This document shows positions 1-7,808 of a DNA stretch of 9,609 nt, in pieces (the stretch's first letter is position 1; each line of letters starts with the position of its first letter). The position numbers and the translations under genes are program-made. This stretch comes from Alphaproteobacteria bacterium (GTDB lineage: Bacteria; Pseudomonadota; Alphaproteobacteria; Puniceispirillales; Marisalimonadaceae). The stretch spans positions 1 to 9,609 of the forward strand of contig JADHRC010000058.1 of assembly GCA_016777645.1 (NCBI GenBank), read 5' to 3'. The notes under the pieces are model-generated. The model did not search any database. It was not told the DNA's origin and saw only the letters and a list, made by a program, of their open reading frames with translations.

Positions 1-737
1 CCTGATAACATCACGTCAGTAGCTCTTCTTATACCATCAACTAAAGATTCTCTACACCCATATAAGTTATCAAACTTTGATTTTGTTACAGAGTCATTGA
101 CATTTATAGCAGGAAATGGAAGGTCTCCTTTTTCTGCCATTTGATATAATCTAAGAACTCCAGTGGTAGTTTCTTCCGTAACGCCCCTGATACTTTTTTG
201 TACTTTAGTAAACCAACCAGGTGAACTTTTAAGCCTAGTAAGAATTTGAGCTTTTAATGCTTCTTCTTCCTCATTTGAAGGAGATGAAAGAATATTCTCT
301 CCTTTTTCAGCTTTTGCACCTAAAATAATGTATAAAGTTGCATCTCCTCCATCATCCAGTATCATGTTTGCAACAGTATCATCAGACCAAGTAAAAATTT
401 TATCTACATATTGCCAATACTCTTTTAAAGTCTCACCTTTTTTTGCAAAAACAGGTATATTTTGTTTTGCAATAGCAGCGGCTGCGTGATCTTGAGTGGA
501 AAAAATATTACAACTTGCCCAACGAACACTCGCACCAAGAGCTGTTAAGGTTTCTATAAGAACAGCTGTTTGTATTGTCATATGAAGACAACCTGCTATT
601 TTAGAACCTTTTAGTGGCTGTTGATTGCCAAACAACTCACGACACGCAATTAAACCAGGCATTTCAGTTTCAGCGATAGAAATTTCTTTTCTGCCCCAAT
701 CAGCAAGGCCTAGATCTGCTACCAAATAGTCATTCAT
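1..737 (-). CDS. ahcY: Adenosylhomocysteinase (S-adenosylhomocysteine hydrolase), C-terminus cut by window edge
   Basis: Cytosolic NAD-dependent enzyme that splits S-adenosylhomocysteine into adenosine and homocysteine, removing the by-product inhibitor of SAM-dependent methyltransferases. About 245 codons are present, read from ATG at 737 to the left edge without a stop. Recognisable family blocks are GCLHMTIQTAVLIETL (residues about 49-64), STQDHAAAAIA (80-90), a GGDAT substrate-domain segment, EETTTGVLRLYQM, and near the edge KFDNLYGCRESLVDGIRRATDVM, which leads into the NAD-binding domain outside the window. Between GGDAT and TTGVLRL there is an insertion of roughly 35-40 residues compared with mammalian enzymes, as is usual in many bacterial and plant forms. 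A weak AGAAAG ribosome site lies 8 nt before the ATG. It follows chvG by 87 nt on the same strand and may have its own promoter in that gap. Identification is firm. Confidence 0.97.
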   Translation of the reverse strand, partial: MNDYLVADLGLADWGRKEISIAETEMPGLIACRELFGNQQPLKGSKIAGCLHMTIQTAVLIETLTALGASVRWASCNIFSTQDHAAAAIAKQNIPVFAKKGETLKEYWQYVDKIFTWSDDTVANMILDDGGDATLYIILGAKAEKGENILSSPSNEEEEALKAQILTRLKSSPGWFTKVQKSIRGVTEETTTGVLRLYQMAEKGDLPFPAINVNDSVTKSKFDNLYGCRESLVDGIRRATDVMLS

Positions 738-763
738 CGATTACACTTTCTAAAAAAAAATTA

Positions 764-791
764 CTTATAACACTCTTAAGATTAATTGCAA
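764..791 (-). promoter_or_regulatory. Candidate promoter for ahcY
   Basis: Read on the minus strand: TTGCAA (786-791), 16-nt spacer, TATAAG (764-769), with a TG one base upstream of the -10 (extended -10 form). The predicted start near 757 would leave a leader of about 20 nt. The -35 overlaps a small perfect inverted repeat (GCAAA-N-TTTGC, 788-798) that could be an operator or chance in AT-rich DNA. The hexamers are 4/6 and 5/6 matches, so this is tentative; read-through from chvG is the alternative. Confidence 0.35.
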
Positions 792-824
792 ATTTTGCTT
801 ATGAAATTTACAAATATGATTTAC

Positions 825-2423
825 TTAAGCACAGTCAAAAATCACTTTTACTGTTGCTCCCAAACATCTGTTATTTTTATTATATCTATTATAAGCTTCG
901 ATCTTTCCATTATGCGCTTGAATTATTTCTTTAGATATAGACAAACCTAATCCAGAGTGGCTTCCTAAGCCTTCATTTTCAGATCTTTCAGTATAAAACC
1001 TATCAAAAATTTTATTGAGAGATCCCTCATTAAACCCTGATCCATTATCTTCTACTAAAATAACTAAGTTCTCCTTTTGTGTTTCAATAATTATATTTAT
1101 TGTATCATTCTTATTTGAAAAAGAAGCTGCATTTTGTATCAAATTATCAAAAACTTGAGCAATTTTATTTTCATCTCCCATGATATATATAGATTTCTCA
1201 CTTTTAGTAATTTGTAATTTACAACTTATTATAGATGACCTTATATCAATCAACGTTTCTAATAAGGCTAAAATGTTAATTTTTTTCATTTCTATCCTAG
1301 ATAATTCTGCATCTAATCTTGATGCAGCTGAAATATCATTAATTAACCTATCTACCCTTTCAACATCATCTTGAATAAGTTGAATTAACTTTTTTTGATC
1401 TTTGTAATTTCTAACTTTACTAATAGTTTCTGATGCCGATCTAATAGATGTGATAGGGTTTTTAAGTTCATGGGCAATATCTGCTGCAAAATCAGCTATA
1501 TGGTCAATTCTATTTTGAAGTTTATTTGTCATTTTAAAAAATGATCTTCCCAGGTCTCCTATCTCATCTCTTCGTGTCCTAAAAGCGTCCAAGTTAAATG
1601 ATTTAATTTTTTCATCTTCAGATATTTTATCTGCTTCATTTGCCAATTTAATTATTGGGTATGTTATTGAACGACCAAAATAAAAAGCCAAACTTATTGT
1701 GGCCAGCAAAATAACACCAAATGCTTTAAATAACTCTGTTTCTAAATCAATTAATTCTTGTTCTATTTTTTCGCCTGAAACTGACAACAAAACTGCTCCC
1801 CTTACCATACGAATATTTTTTATTGGTATAGCAACTGATAATAATAATTTACCTTGTTCATCTTGCCTCAAGATCTTATGATTTTTTCCTGTAAGGGCTA
1901 TAGCTACCTCAGGATAATTTTCAAAAGAAAATTTACTATCATCATTATATTTGGGAAGATTAAGGGGGCGTGATATTAGGCTTGAGAACAAAGATACAAA
2001 GTTAATAAAATATTTCTTAAAAAAATAATCATTATCTACTGATGGCAAAGGACTAACTTTAACAAAAGGACTATATTTCATACTTGCTTTAGTATCAGCA
2101 ATCAAACTTCCAGCAACATTGAAAACTCTTGCTCTAATATTAGATCCGTATTCAACCTTTGGTATTAGACTTTGCAAAGCAGGCCCAGAAATTTCATTGT
2201 TTTGTATTAAGCCATACTGACTTTCTGCTAAAGCAAGAGCTTTTGTAAGAGTAATCCCCTGTCTTTCTATTGCAGCAAATTCTGATTTAATGAGAATATC
2301 TTGATATTTGTTAAAGTAGATAATTATTATTGGATATAAAAGAACGGGTAATAAAATTATAAAAAGTATCCTTAATTTTAAAGGGAAATATAATTTATTT
2401 AAAAATGTGGGTAATATTTTCAA
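825..2423 (-). CDS. chvG: ChvG/ExoS-type membrane sensor histidine kinase
   Basis: Inner-membrane sensor kinase, partner of the response regulator just upstream. In the known ChvG family the pair responds to acid or envelope state. The 532 residues contain: a short basic N-terminus, TM1 about 18-37, a periplasmic sensor of roughly 190 residues, TM2 about 231-250, a HAMP region 251-305, the HisKA dimerisation helix with phospho-acceptor H318 in DIAHELKNPITS, and an HATPase domain with N-box N427/N431, G1 box DNGSGF (459-464) and G2 box GLGLSISK (491-498). All catalytic motifs are intact. The start is TTG at 2423, 2 nt after the chvI stop; an in-frame TAG lies five codons upstream and no Met follows until residue 115, so no ATG start can include TM1. 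The length is somewhat below that of rhizobial ChvG. Function as ChvG is inferred from architecture and gene order. Confidence 0.9.
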   Translation of the reverse strand: MKILPTFLNKLYFPLKLRILFIILLPVLLYPIIIIYFNKYQDILIKSEFAAIERQGITLTKALALAESQYGLIQNNEISGPALQSLIPKVEYGSNIRARVFNVAGSLIADTKASMKYSPFVKVSPLPSVDNDYFFKKYFINFVSLFSSLISRPLNLPKYNDDSKFSFENYPEVAIALTGKNHKILRQDEQGKLLLSVAIPIKNIRMVRGAVLLSVSGEKIEQELIDLETELFKAFGVILLATISLAFYFGRSITYPIIKLANEADKISEDEKIKSFNLDAFRTRRDEIGDLGRSFFKMTNKLQNRIDHIADFAADIAHELKNPITSIRSASETISKVRNYKDQKKLIQLIQDDVERVDRLINDISAASRLDAELSRIEMKKINILALLETLIDIRSSIISCKLQITKSEKSIYIMGDENKIAQVFDNLIQNAASFSNKNDTINIIIETQKENLVILVEDNGSGFNEGSLNKIFDRFYTERSENEGLGSHSGLGLSISKEIIQAHNGKIEAYNRYNKNNRCLGATVKVIFDCA

Positions 2424-2425
2424 TT

Positions 2426-3112
2426 TTATGCGTCTCTATATCTATATCCTACTCCATATAAAGTCTCAATAGAATCAAAACTTTTATCAAATACTCTAAA
2501 CTTTCTTCTCATTCTTTTTATGTGACTATCAATAGTTCTGTCATCCACATAAATTGTTTCACCGTAAGCAGTATCTATAAGCTGGTCTCTATTTTTAACT
2601 AATCCAGGTCTTAGAGCTAAAGAATGAAGAATTAAAAACTCTGTCACAGTTAATCTAACTTCTTCTCCTTTCCATGTGCATAGATGCTTATCAGGGTCAA
2701 GTGACAAATTATTTCTTTGTATCATTTTATTTGAATGAGTTATTTTTGGTGAACTCCTCCTAAGAACTGCTCGTATTCTTTCAATTAGTAGTTTTTGAGA
2801 AAAGGGTTTGATTATATAGTCATCAGCCCCCATCCTAAGTCCGATGGCTTCATCAATTTCATCATCTTTACTTGTTAGAAATATTACAGGAACATCGCTT
2901 GAATTTCTTAATTCTTTTAGTAATTCCATACCATCCATTTTAGGCATTTTTATATCTAGAACGGCTAAATCAGGTTGGTTTTTTTGTAACGCAAACAATC
3001 CCTGTTGGCTATCACTGTAAGTTTCAACCAACCACCCTTCTGCCTTCAGAGCAACTGAAACAGATGCTAAAATATTACTGTCATCATCAACAAGAATTAT
3101 TTTTTCACTCAT
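2426..3112 (-). CDS. chvI: ChvI-type OmpR-family response regulator
   Basis: Cytosolic DNA-binding response regulator, 228 residues, the usual length for the OmpR/PhoB class. The receiver domain (about 1-120) has the acidic pocket D9-D10-D11, phospho-acceptor D53 in VLDIKMPKMDG, switch residue T80 and conserved K102 in IIKPF. The winged-helix domain (about 130-226) has TVTEFLIL, the recognition region DDRTIDSHIKRMRRKFR and the closing ETLYGVGYRY hairpin. The ATG at 3112 has AGG 6 nt upstream and a good promoter about 40 nt upstream. It sits directly before chvG with only 2 nt between, so the two are surely co-transcribed and probably translationally coupled. Assignment to ChvI rather than another OmpR-type regulator rests on the ChvG-like partner and on ahcY downstream. 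Confidence 0.92.
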   Translation of the reverse strand: MSEKIILVDDDSNILASVSVALKAEGWLVETYSDSQQGLFALQKNQPDLAVLDIKMPKMDGMELLKELRNSSDVPVIFLTSKDDEIDEAIGLRMGADDYIIKPFSQKLLIERIRAVLRRSSPKITHSNKMIQRNNLSLDPDKHLCTWKGEEVRLTVTEFLILHSLALRPGLVKNRDQLIDTAYGETIYVDDRTIDSHIKRMRRKFRVFDKSFDSIETLYGVGYRYRDA

Positions 3113-3148
3113 TATTAACCTATAAATTGTACGTTTACTTATTTTAAA

Positions 3149-3177
3149 ATTATTTGCGTAAAATTTGGTTTTATCAA
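3149..3177 (-). promoter_or_regulatory. Sigma70-like promoter for chvI-chvG
   Basis: On the minus strand: TTGATA (3172-3177), spacer of exactly 17 nt, AATAAT (3149-3154). Both hexamers match the consensus at five of six positions. Transcription would start near 3142, giving a leader of about 30 nt before the chvI ATG. It lies in the 98-nt gap after polA, where I see no clear terminator hairpin, so some read-through from polA is possible. Confidence 0.6.
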
Positions 3178-3210
3178 GGCTAAATTAAGTTATTTTCTCG
3201 CATAGTTAGT

Positions 3211-6057
3211 TTAATGAGCCTCTGCCCAATTATCTCCATATCCAGTGTCAACTTTTAATTTAACATTTAAAGGCACCATAGGTAAATTTGCTGTTTCCAT
3301 AACTTGCACAATAATATTAGAAAATTTTTCAATTTTATTATCTTTTATTTCAAACACCAATTCATCATGTACTTGCATTAACATTGATACTTCATCAACA
3401 TAATCAGATAAATTTTTATGAATTTGTACCATCGCTAATTTAATAATATCTGCAGCAGTACCTTGAATTGGAGCGTTGATTGCTTGCCTTTCTGCAAAGC
3501 CTCTTAATCTTTGATTCTTTGAATCGCTGCCGTTTATATATATTCTTCTATTGAACAAAGTTTCTACATATCCATCAATATCTAGCTTTTGTTTGATATC
3601 TTCCATATAATCTCTAATTCTAGGAAATCTAGAAAAATATGCATTAATAAAATCTTTAGCTTCATTTACTGAACATTTAAGTTGTTTTGAAAGCCCGTAT
3701 GAAGAGATGCCATAAATAATCCCAAAATTAATAGTCTTTGCTTTTCTTCTATGTTCAGAGCTAACTTGGTCTAAATGAATTCCAAAAACCTTAGAAGCAG
3801 TGTCAGTGTGGATATCCAACTCATTATTGAAAGCCTCAAGCATTTTTGTTTCATCTGCAATATGGGCAATTAAACGTAATTCTATCTGAGAGTAATCCAT
3901 AGACACTAATTTAGAGCCTTCCTTTGGTTCAAATGCTGTCCTAATAAGCCTTCCTTCTGAGGTTCTTATAGGAATATTTTGTAAATTAGGATTTGATGAT
4001 GACAATCTACCTGTACTAGCACCAACCATAGAATAACTTGTATGAATTCTTTTAGTATCTGGGTTCATTTGTTCGATCAGAGCGTCAGCGTAAGTGCTTT
4101 TTAGTTTAGAAAAATGACGCCAATCTAATATACGTTTTGCTATTGGATGACCAGCATCAGAGATGTTTTCCAAGACTTCAACACTTGTCTGCCAAGAACC
4201 ATTTTTTGATCTTTTGCCACCACTTATTTTCATTTCGTCAAATAATATTTCTCCTAACTGTTTAGGAGAGCCAATATTAAAAACTTTGTTACTCATATTA
4301 AATATTTCCAGCTCTAAGTTTTTAATTTCTTGAGATAGATTATTAGAAATCTCTTTTAACTTTATTGGATTAACTATAACGCCCGTATCTTCCATTTGAG
4401 TTAATACATTAACAAGGGGATTTTCCAATCGTTTATATACGGTAAATTTTTTTTGATTAATTAGTCTTGGTAACACCCTATTATATACTGACAATGTTAC
4501 ATCCGCATCTTCTGCAGCATAGTTCAAAGCTTCTTGAGGAGAAAGTTGATTAAACAAAATTTTATTTTTACCTTTGCCACATACATCATCAAATTTTATA
4601 GTATTGTGATTTAATTCTCTTAAGGCCAATTCATCTAATTTATGACTATCAACTCTTCCAGCATCGAGAACATAGGAGATGCACATTGTGTCCGCAATAG
4701 GATTAAGTAAAATATTTCCATTATGAACTTGCCTCATAACTAAAGCATCAAATTTTATGTTATGGCCTACTTTTAAAACAGAAGGGTCCTCAAAAAGTGG
4801 TTTTATTAAGTTGATAGCATCACTAAAATTTATTTGTTTGATCGAATTGTTACTATTTGAAATAAAGTCAGACTGGTTATCATTTGAAGAAGTACCATGT
4901 CTAAGTGGAATATAAAAACCAGTACCTTCCTTATAAGACAATGAAATACCAACTAATTCTGATAATTTAGCATTTAATGAATTTGTTTCACAATCTATAG
5001 CTATAAATGGGTACTCATAACATTGATTTATGATTTTTTTTAAGTTTTCAATTTCATCTATTAGTTGGTAATTCTGAATATTTTTATATTCTGCTAATTG
5101 TTCTATAATATTAGTTTGATATGGATCATTTTGTTGCTTGGTTGCAAGCTCTCCATTATTATCATATTTATTCAACAAGCTTTTAAATCCATGTATTTTT
5201 AAAAATGGAATTAATTTTTGAGTGTCTAATAGAGAATTTACCATGAAATCATCAATTTTAAATGTAATTGGAACATCTTTTTTCAATGTTACTAAAGATC
5301 TAGACAAAAGAGCTTGATCTGCAAATTGTATAAGATTTTCTCTTCTTTTATTTTGTTTTATTTCATTAGCTCTAGATAACAATTGATCTAAATTACCAAA
5401 TTGATTTATTAACTCAGCAGCTGTTTTAATTCCAATTCCAGGCACACCAGGAATGTTATCACTGCTATCTCCTGCTAGTGATTGAACGTCTATGACTTTA
5501 TCTGGGTAAACACCAAATTTTTCAAAAACCCTTTCGTCATTTATCCAAAATTGTTTCATCGGGTCAAATAAAATAGTGTTGTCATCCACTAACTGCATAA
5601 GGTCTTTATCACTTGATATTATTATAACTTTTTTTTTCATATCTTTGCCAATTTTTGTATATGTGGCAATTAAATCATCAGCTTCAAAACCTTCCATTTC
5701 AACAACAGGTAAACCAATTGCATTTGTTGCATCTCGAATGATAGAAAATTGAGGTATCAAATCCTCTGGTGGATCGGATCTATTACCTTTATACTCTTCA
5801 TAAAGGTCATTTCTAAAGGTTTTTCTTGCAACATCAAAAATAACAGCTGCATATATTGGCTTAATATCATCAATAAGCTTTAAAAGCATTTTGGTAAAAC
5901 CGAACACAGCATTTACAGGAATACCATCTTCATTAGTCATAGAGGGCAATCCATAAAAAGCTCTGAAAATATATCCTGAGCCGTCAATTAATATTAGATT
6001 ATTAGGATCATGCAATTTCAAATCAGGTCTTATGTTTTGTAACTTTTCGTCTGTCAT
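3211..6057 (-). CDS. polA: DNA polymerase I
   Basis: Repair and Okazaki-fragment-processing polymerase, three domains in 948 residues. The 5' nuclease domain (about 15-290) shows DGSGYIFRAFYGLP, FEADDLIATY, SSDKDLMQL and GDSSDNIPGVPGIGIKTA. The 3'-5' proofreading domain keeps Exo I D355/E357 (DCET), Exo II D437 (HNIKFD) and Exo III Y513/D517, so it should be active. The polymerase domain has motif A DYSQIELR (D721), O-helix R770, K774, F778, Y782 and motif C VHDE (D898/E899). F778 matches E. coli F762. The frame stays open to an ATG at 6123 (970 residues), but a strong promoter would start RNA only about 6 nt before it and the extra 22 residues are not family-like. I therefore prefer ATG 6057, which has a weak AGAAAA site. 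Transcribed divergently from the ABC gene. Confidence 0.97.
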   Translation of the reverse strand: MTDEKLQNIRPDLKLHDPNNLILIDGSGYIFRAFYGLPSMTNEDGIPVNAVFGFTKMLLKLIDDIKPIYAAVIFDVARKTFRNDLYEEYKGNRSDPPEDLIPQFSIIRDATNAIGLPVVEMEGFEADDLIATYTKIGKDMKKKVIIISSDKDLMQLVDDNTILFDPMKQFWINDERVFEKFGVYPDKVIDVQSLAGDSSDNIPGVPGIGIKTAAELINQFGNLDQLLSRANEIKQNKRRENLIQFADQALLSRSLVTLKKDVPITFKIDDFMVNSLLDTQKLIPFLKIHGFKSLLNKYDNNGELATKQQNDPYQTNIIEQLAEYKNIQNYQLIDEIENLKKIINQCYEYPFIAIDCETNSLNAKLSELVGISLSYKEGTGFYIPLRHGTSSNDNQSDFISNSNNSIKQINFSDAINLIKPLFEDPSVLKVGHNIKFDALVMRQVHNGNILLNPIADTMCISYVLDAGRVDSHKLDELALRELNHNTIKFDDVCGKGKNKILFNQLSPQEALNYAAEDADVTLSVYNRVLPRLINQKKFTVYKRLENPLVNVLTQMEDTGVIVNPIKLKEISNNLSQEIKNLELEIFNMSNKVFNIGSPKQLGEILFDEMKISGGKRSKNGSWQTSVEVLENISDAGHPIAKRILDWRHFSKLKSTYADALIEQMNPDTKRIHTSYSMVGASTGRLSSSNPNLQNIPIRTSEGRLIRTAFEPKEGSKLVSMDYSQIELRLIAHIADETKMLEAFNNELDIHTDTASKVFGIHLDQVSSEHRRKAKTINFGIIYGISSYGLSKQLKCSVNEAKDFINAYFSRFPRIRDYMEDIKQKLDIDGYVETLFNRRIYINGSDSKNQRLRGFAERQAINAPIQGTAADIIKLAMVQIHKNLSDYVDEVSMLMQVHDELVFEIKDNKIEKFSNIIVQVMETANLPMVPLNVKLKVDTGYGDNWAEAH

Positions 6058-6135
6058 AAAATAATTTTCTAAAAATTGATTTCTTAAATAAGTTTTTAAT
6101 TTAATTTTTATAGAGTAATGCATTAAATTGAATTA

Positions 6136-6163
6136 ATTATAGTTAATTTGATATCAATGTCAT
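6136..6163 (-). promoter_or_regulatory. Strong sigma70-like promoter for polA
   Basis: On the minus strand: ATGACA (6158-6163), 16-nt spacer, perfect TATAAT (6136-6141). The predicted transcription start near 6129 gives a leader of about 70 nt to the preferred polA ATG at 6057. The spacer contains the perfect 10-bp palindrome TTGATATCAA (6148-6157), a possible operator position. A weaker plus-strand pair for the divergent ABC gene, TTGATA (6148-6153) and CATAAT (6169-6174) with a short 15-nt spacer, uses the same palindrome. Confidence 0.6.
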
Positions 6164-6229
6164 TAATTCATAATTAATTGCTCAGTTTAAAAGATATCAT
6201 GCTGAGAAATGTTATTTGAAAGTATTAAA

Positions 6230-7186
6230 ATGAACACTAAATATTGGGAATATCCAAAAAATAATCTAGCAGTCCAAATATATAATTTAAGTAAAATTTA
6301 CAATGATGAAAAACAAAATTTTGCTTTAGAAAATATTTCTCTGGAAATTCCTGCTGGAAGCATTTTCGGGTTACTCGGTCCTAATGGAGCTGGCAAGTCC
6401 ACATTGATAAATATAATTTCTGGTGTTGTTTTGAAAACTTCAGGAGCAGTTTCTATATGGGGATATGACATTGATAAAAAAAGAAAACAATCTAAATTAG
6501 CTATTGGTGTGGTACCCCAAGAACTCAATATTGATGCTTTTTTCACCCCAAAGGAAATGTTAAATTTACATTCAGGAATGTTTAGCGTTCCAAAGTCCTC
6601 ATGGATAAGTGATGAACTATTAAAATTGATGGATTTAACTGAAAAAGCTTCCACTTACAGTAGAAAATTATCTGGTGGCATGAGACGAAGATTATTGGTT
6701 GCAAAAGCAATGGTACATTCACCACCAATAATAATTTTAGACGAACCTACTGCTGGTGTAGATGTTGAGTTACGTCAAAAATTATGGGAAAGCTTTATAA
6801 AATTGAACAAAGAGGGAGTTACAATAATTCTGACAACTCACTATTTGGAAGAAGCTGAACATCTATGTGATCACATCGCAATAATTAATAAAGGCAAAAT
6901 CATTGCAAATGAAAAAAAAGAGTCTTTACTTACAAAATTTAATGAAAAAATTATTAAAATTAAGATAAATAAAAGTGATATATCAGAAAAAGATAAGTTG
7001 TCTCTTGAATCAATTGGTAAAGTCAAATTTTCTAAAACAGATATTGAGATTAATTACAAACCAGATCATGTTAATATGAGGAGTATTATTGAAACTCTCT
7101 ACAAAACTAAATTAGACATTAAAGATTTATCTACAAAAGAAATAAGCTTAGAAGATATTTTTATAAATTTAACACGTACTAATTGA
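6230..7186 (+). CDS. ABC-2-type transporter ATP-binding protein (YadG/DrrA/NodI-like)
   Basis: Cytosolic nucleotide-binding subunit of an ABC exporter, 318 residues from the chosen start. Visible motifs are Walker A GPNGAGKST (50-58), Q-loop Q97 in VVPQE, signature LSGGM (147-151), Walker B IIILDEP with D171/E172, D-loop AGVD and H-loop H204 in TTHYLEEAE. The C-terminus, ending in STKEISLEDIFINLT, is typical of ATPases that pair with ABC-2 permeases. ATG 6230 is chosen because GAAAG lies 7 nt before it; an in-frame ATG at 6209 would add seven residues but has only a too-close GAG. Odd point: no membrane permease gene follows; the next gene, 11 nt on, encodes a GIY-YIG protein. The exported substrate (lipid, polysaccharide or drug) cannot be told. 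Divergent from polA across a short shared promoter region. Confidence 0.9.
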   Translation: MNTKYWEYPKNNLAVQIYNLSKIYNDEKQNFALENISLEIPAGSIFGLLGPNGAGKSTLINIISGVVLKTSGAVSIWGYDIDKKRKQSKLAIGVVPQELNIDAFFTPKEMLNLHSGMFSVPKSSWISDELLKLMDLTEKASTYSRKLSGGMRRRLLVAKAMVHSPPIIILDEPTAGVDVELRQKLWESFIKLNKEGVTIILTTHYLEEAEHLCDHIAIINKGKIIANEKKESLLTKFNEKIIKIKINKSDISEKDKLSLESIGKVKFSKTDIEINYKPDHVNMRSIIETLYKTKLDIKDLSTKEISLEDIFINLTRTN

Positions 7187-7197
7187 AATTAAGTTAA

Positions 7198-7443
7198 ATG
7201 GAATGGTATGTTTATATGCTAAGGTGTAATGATAATTCAATTTATACTGGAATCACAAATAATTTAAACAAACGAATAAAAAATCATAAGTCAGGCAAAG
7301 GTGCAAAATATTTAAGAGGACGATTACCTGTTCAAATAGTTTATAAAGAAATTTGTATAAATAGAAGTCAGGCTTGCAAGCGTGAGATATTAATTAAGAA
7401 ATTAAATAAATATAATAAAGAAATACTTATTAATAAAAAATAA
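7198..7443 (+). CDS. GIY-YIG domain protein, UPF0213 (YhbQ-like) family
   Basis: Small single-domain GIY-YIG nuclease-fold protein, 81 residues, the normal size for the UPF0213 group. The hallmark halves are YVY (residues 4-6, in place of GIY) and YTG (16-18, in place of YIG) in YVYMLRCNDNSIYTGIT. The catalytic Arg is R26 in NLNKRI, followed by GKGAKYLRGR and the metal-binding Glu E63 in KREILIKKL. Characterised relatives are structure- or repair-associated nucleases, but the substrate here is unknown. The very basic, Lys/Asn-rich C-terminus fits nucleic-acid contact and the genome's AT bias. It begins 11 nt after the ABC gene stop with only a weak ribosome site, so it is probably in the same operon. 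Nothing suggests a homing endonuclease: there is no intron, inserted host gene or extra DNA-binding domain. Confidence 0.88.
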   Translation: MEWYVYMLRCNDNSIYTGITNNLNKRIKNHKSGKGAKYLRGRLPVQIVYKEICINRSQACKREILIKKLNKYNKEILINKK

Positions 7444-7450
7444 AAAAATT

Positions 7451-7458
7451 AAGGAGGT
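7451..7458 (+). promoter_or_regulatory. Near-perfect Shine-Dalgarno (AAGGAGGT)
   Basis: The eight bases AAGGAGGT match the bacterial anti-Shine-Dalgarno tail without a mismatch, with the GGAGG core ending 5 nt before the ATG at 7463. Other genes in the window have weak or no visible sites, so this fixes the start and suggests high translation of the following small protein. Confidence 0.85.
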
Positions 7459-7462
7459 CATA

Positions 7463-7807
7463 ATGACAAAATCAAAATTTATCTTCATAGCTTCTATGAA
7501 TGTAACTGCGGATTACGAAAATTTATTTAATGAAGTATACGATACAGAACATGTTCCTTATTTATTAAAAGTACCTGGTGTAAATAAAGTTACAAGAGGT
7601 AAAGGCCTACCTTTTTCGTTTGCTATTGGTGGGGAGACTAAATCAATGGAAGCTCCAACACAAAAATTTATAGCTATTTACGAATTAGATAGTCCTGATG
7701 TGGTAAATAGTGAAGAATGGTCTATTGCAGTTGAAAAAGGCAGATGGGGAACTCACGTAAGACAACATACATCTGAAAGATCTCATTATATGTATCAATG
7801 TTGCTAA
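7463..7807 (+). CDS. Small EthD/Dabb-like (dimeric ferredoxin-fold candidate) protein of unknown function
   Basis: 114 residues, no signal peptide or membrane segment, so cytosolic. The pattern is a hydrophobic first strand (KFIFIASMNV), a helix ending in DTEHVPYLLKVPGVNKVTRG, a strand KFIAIYELDSPD, then a second helix and a His/Tyr-rich end (THVRQHTSERSHYMYQCC). The E-H-V-P ... VPGV block and the overall strand-helix-strand order resemble EthD-like or other dimeric alpha/beta-barrel proteins, some of which act on small aromatic or quinone-like molecules; I infer the fold only, not an activity. It ends in two adjacent cysteines. It lies 19 nt after the GIY-YIG gene, probably in the same operon, but with a far stronger ribosome site than its neighbours. 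Real gene: very likely. Family: moderate. Confidence 0.8.
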   Translation: MTKSKFIFIASMNVTADYENLFNEVYDTEHVPYLLKVPGVNKVTRGKGLPFSFAIGGETKSMEAPTQKFIAIYELDSPDVVNSEEWSIAVEKGRWGTHVRQHTSERSHYMYQCC

Positions 7808-7808
7808 A

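Noticed and set aside
738..824. SAH or SAM riboswitch upstream of ahcY
   Set aside because: The 87-nt leader is AT-rich with only 4-5-bp stems and no G/C-rich pseudoknot core, and the proposed promoter would leave a leader of only about 20 nt.
1180..1881. Short plus-strand open frames at 1180-1374 and 1699-1881
   Set aside because: They lie antisense inside chvG, whose domains are intact, and have no ribosome sites or recognisable protein features.
6298..6654. 118-codon minus-strand open frame
   Set aside because: It is antisense to the ABC ATPase over the Walker A region; the sense frame carries all family motifs.
7198..7443. GIY-YIG gene as a homing endonuclease or mobile element
   Set aside because: It is a compact stand-alone UPF0213-type domain with no intron, intein, terminal repeats or interrupted host gene.
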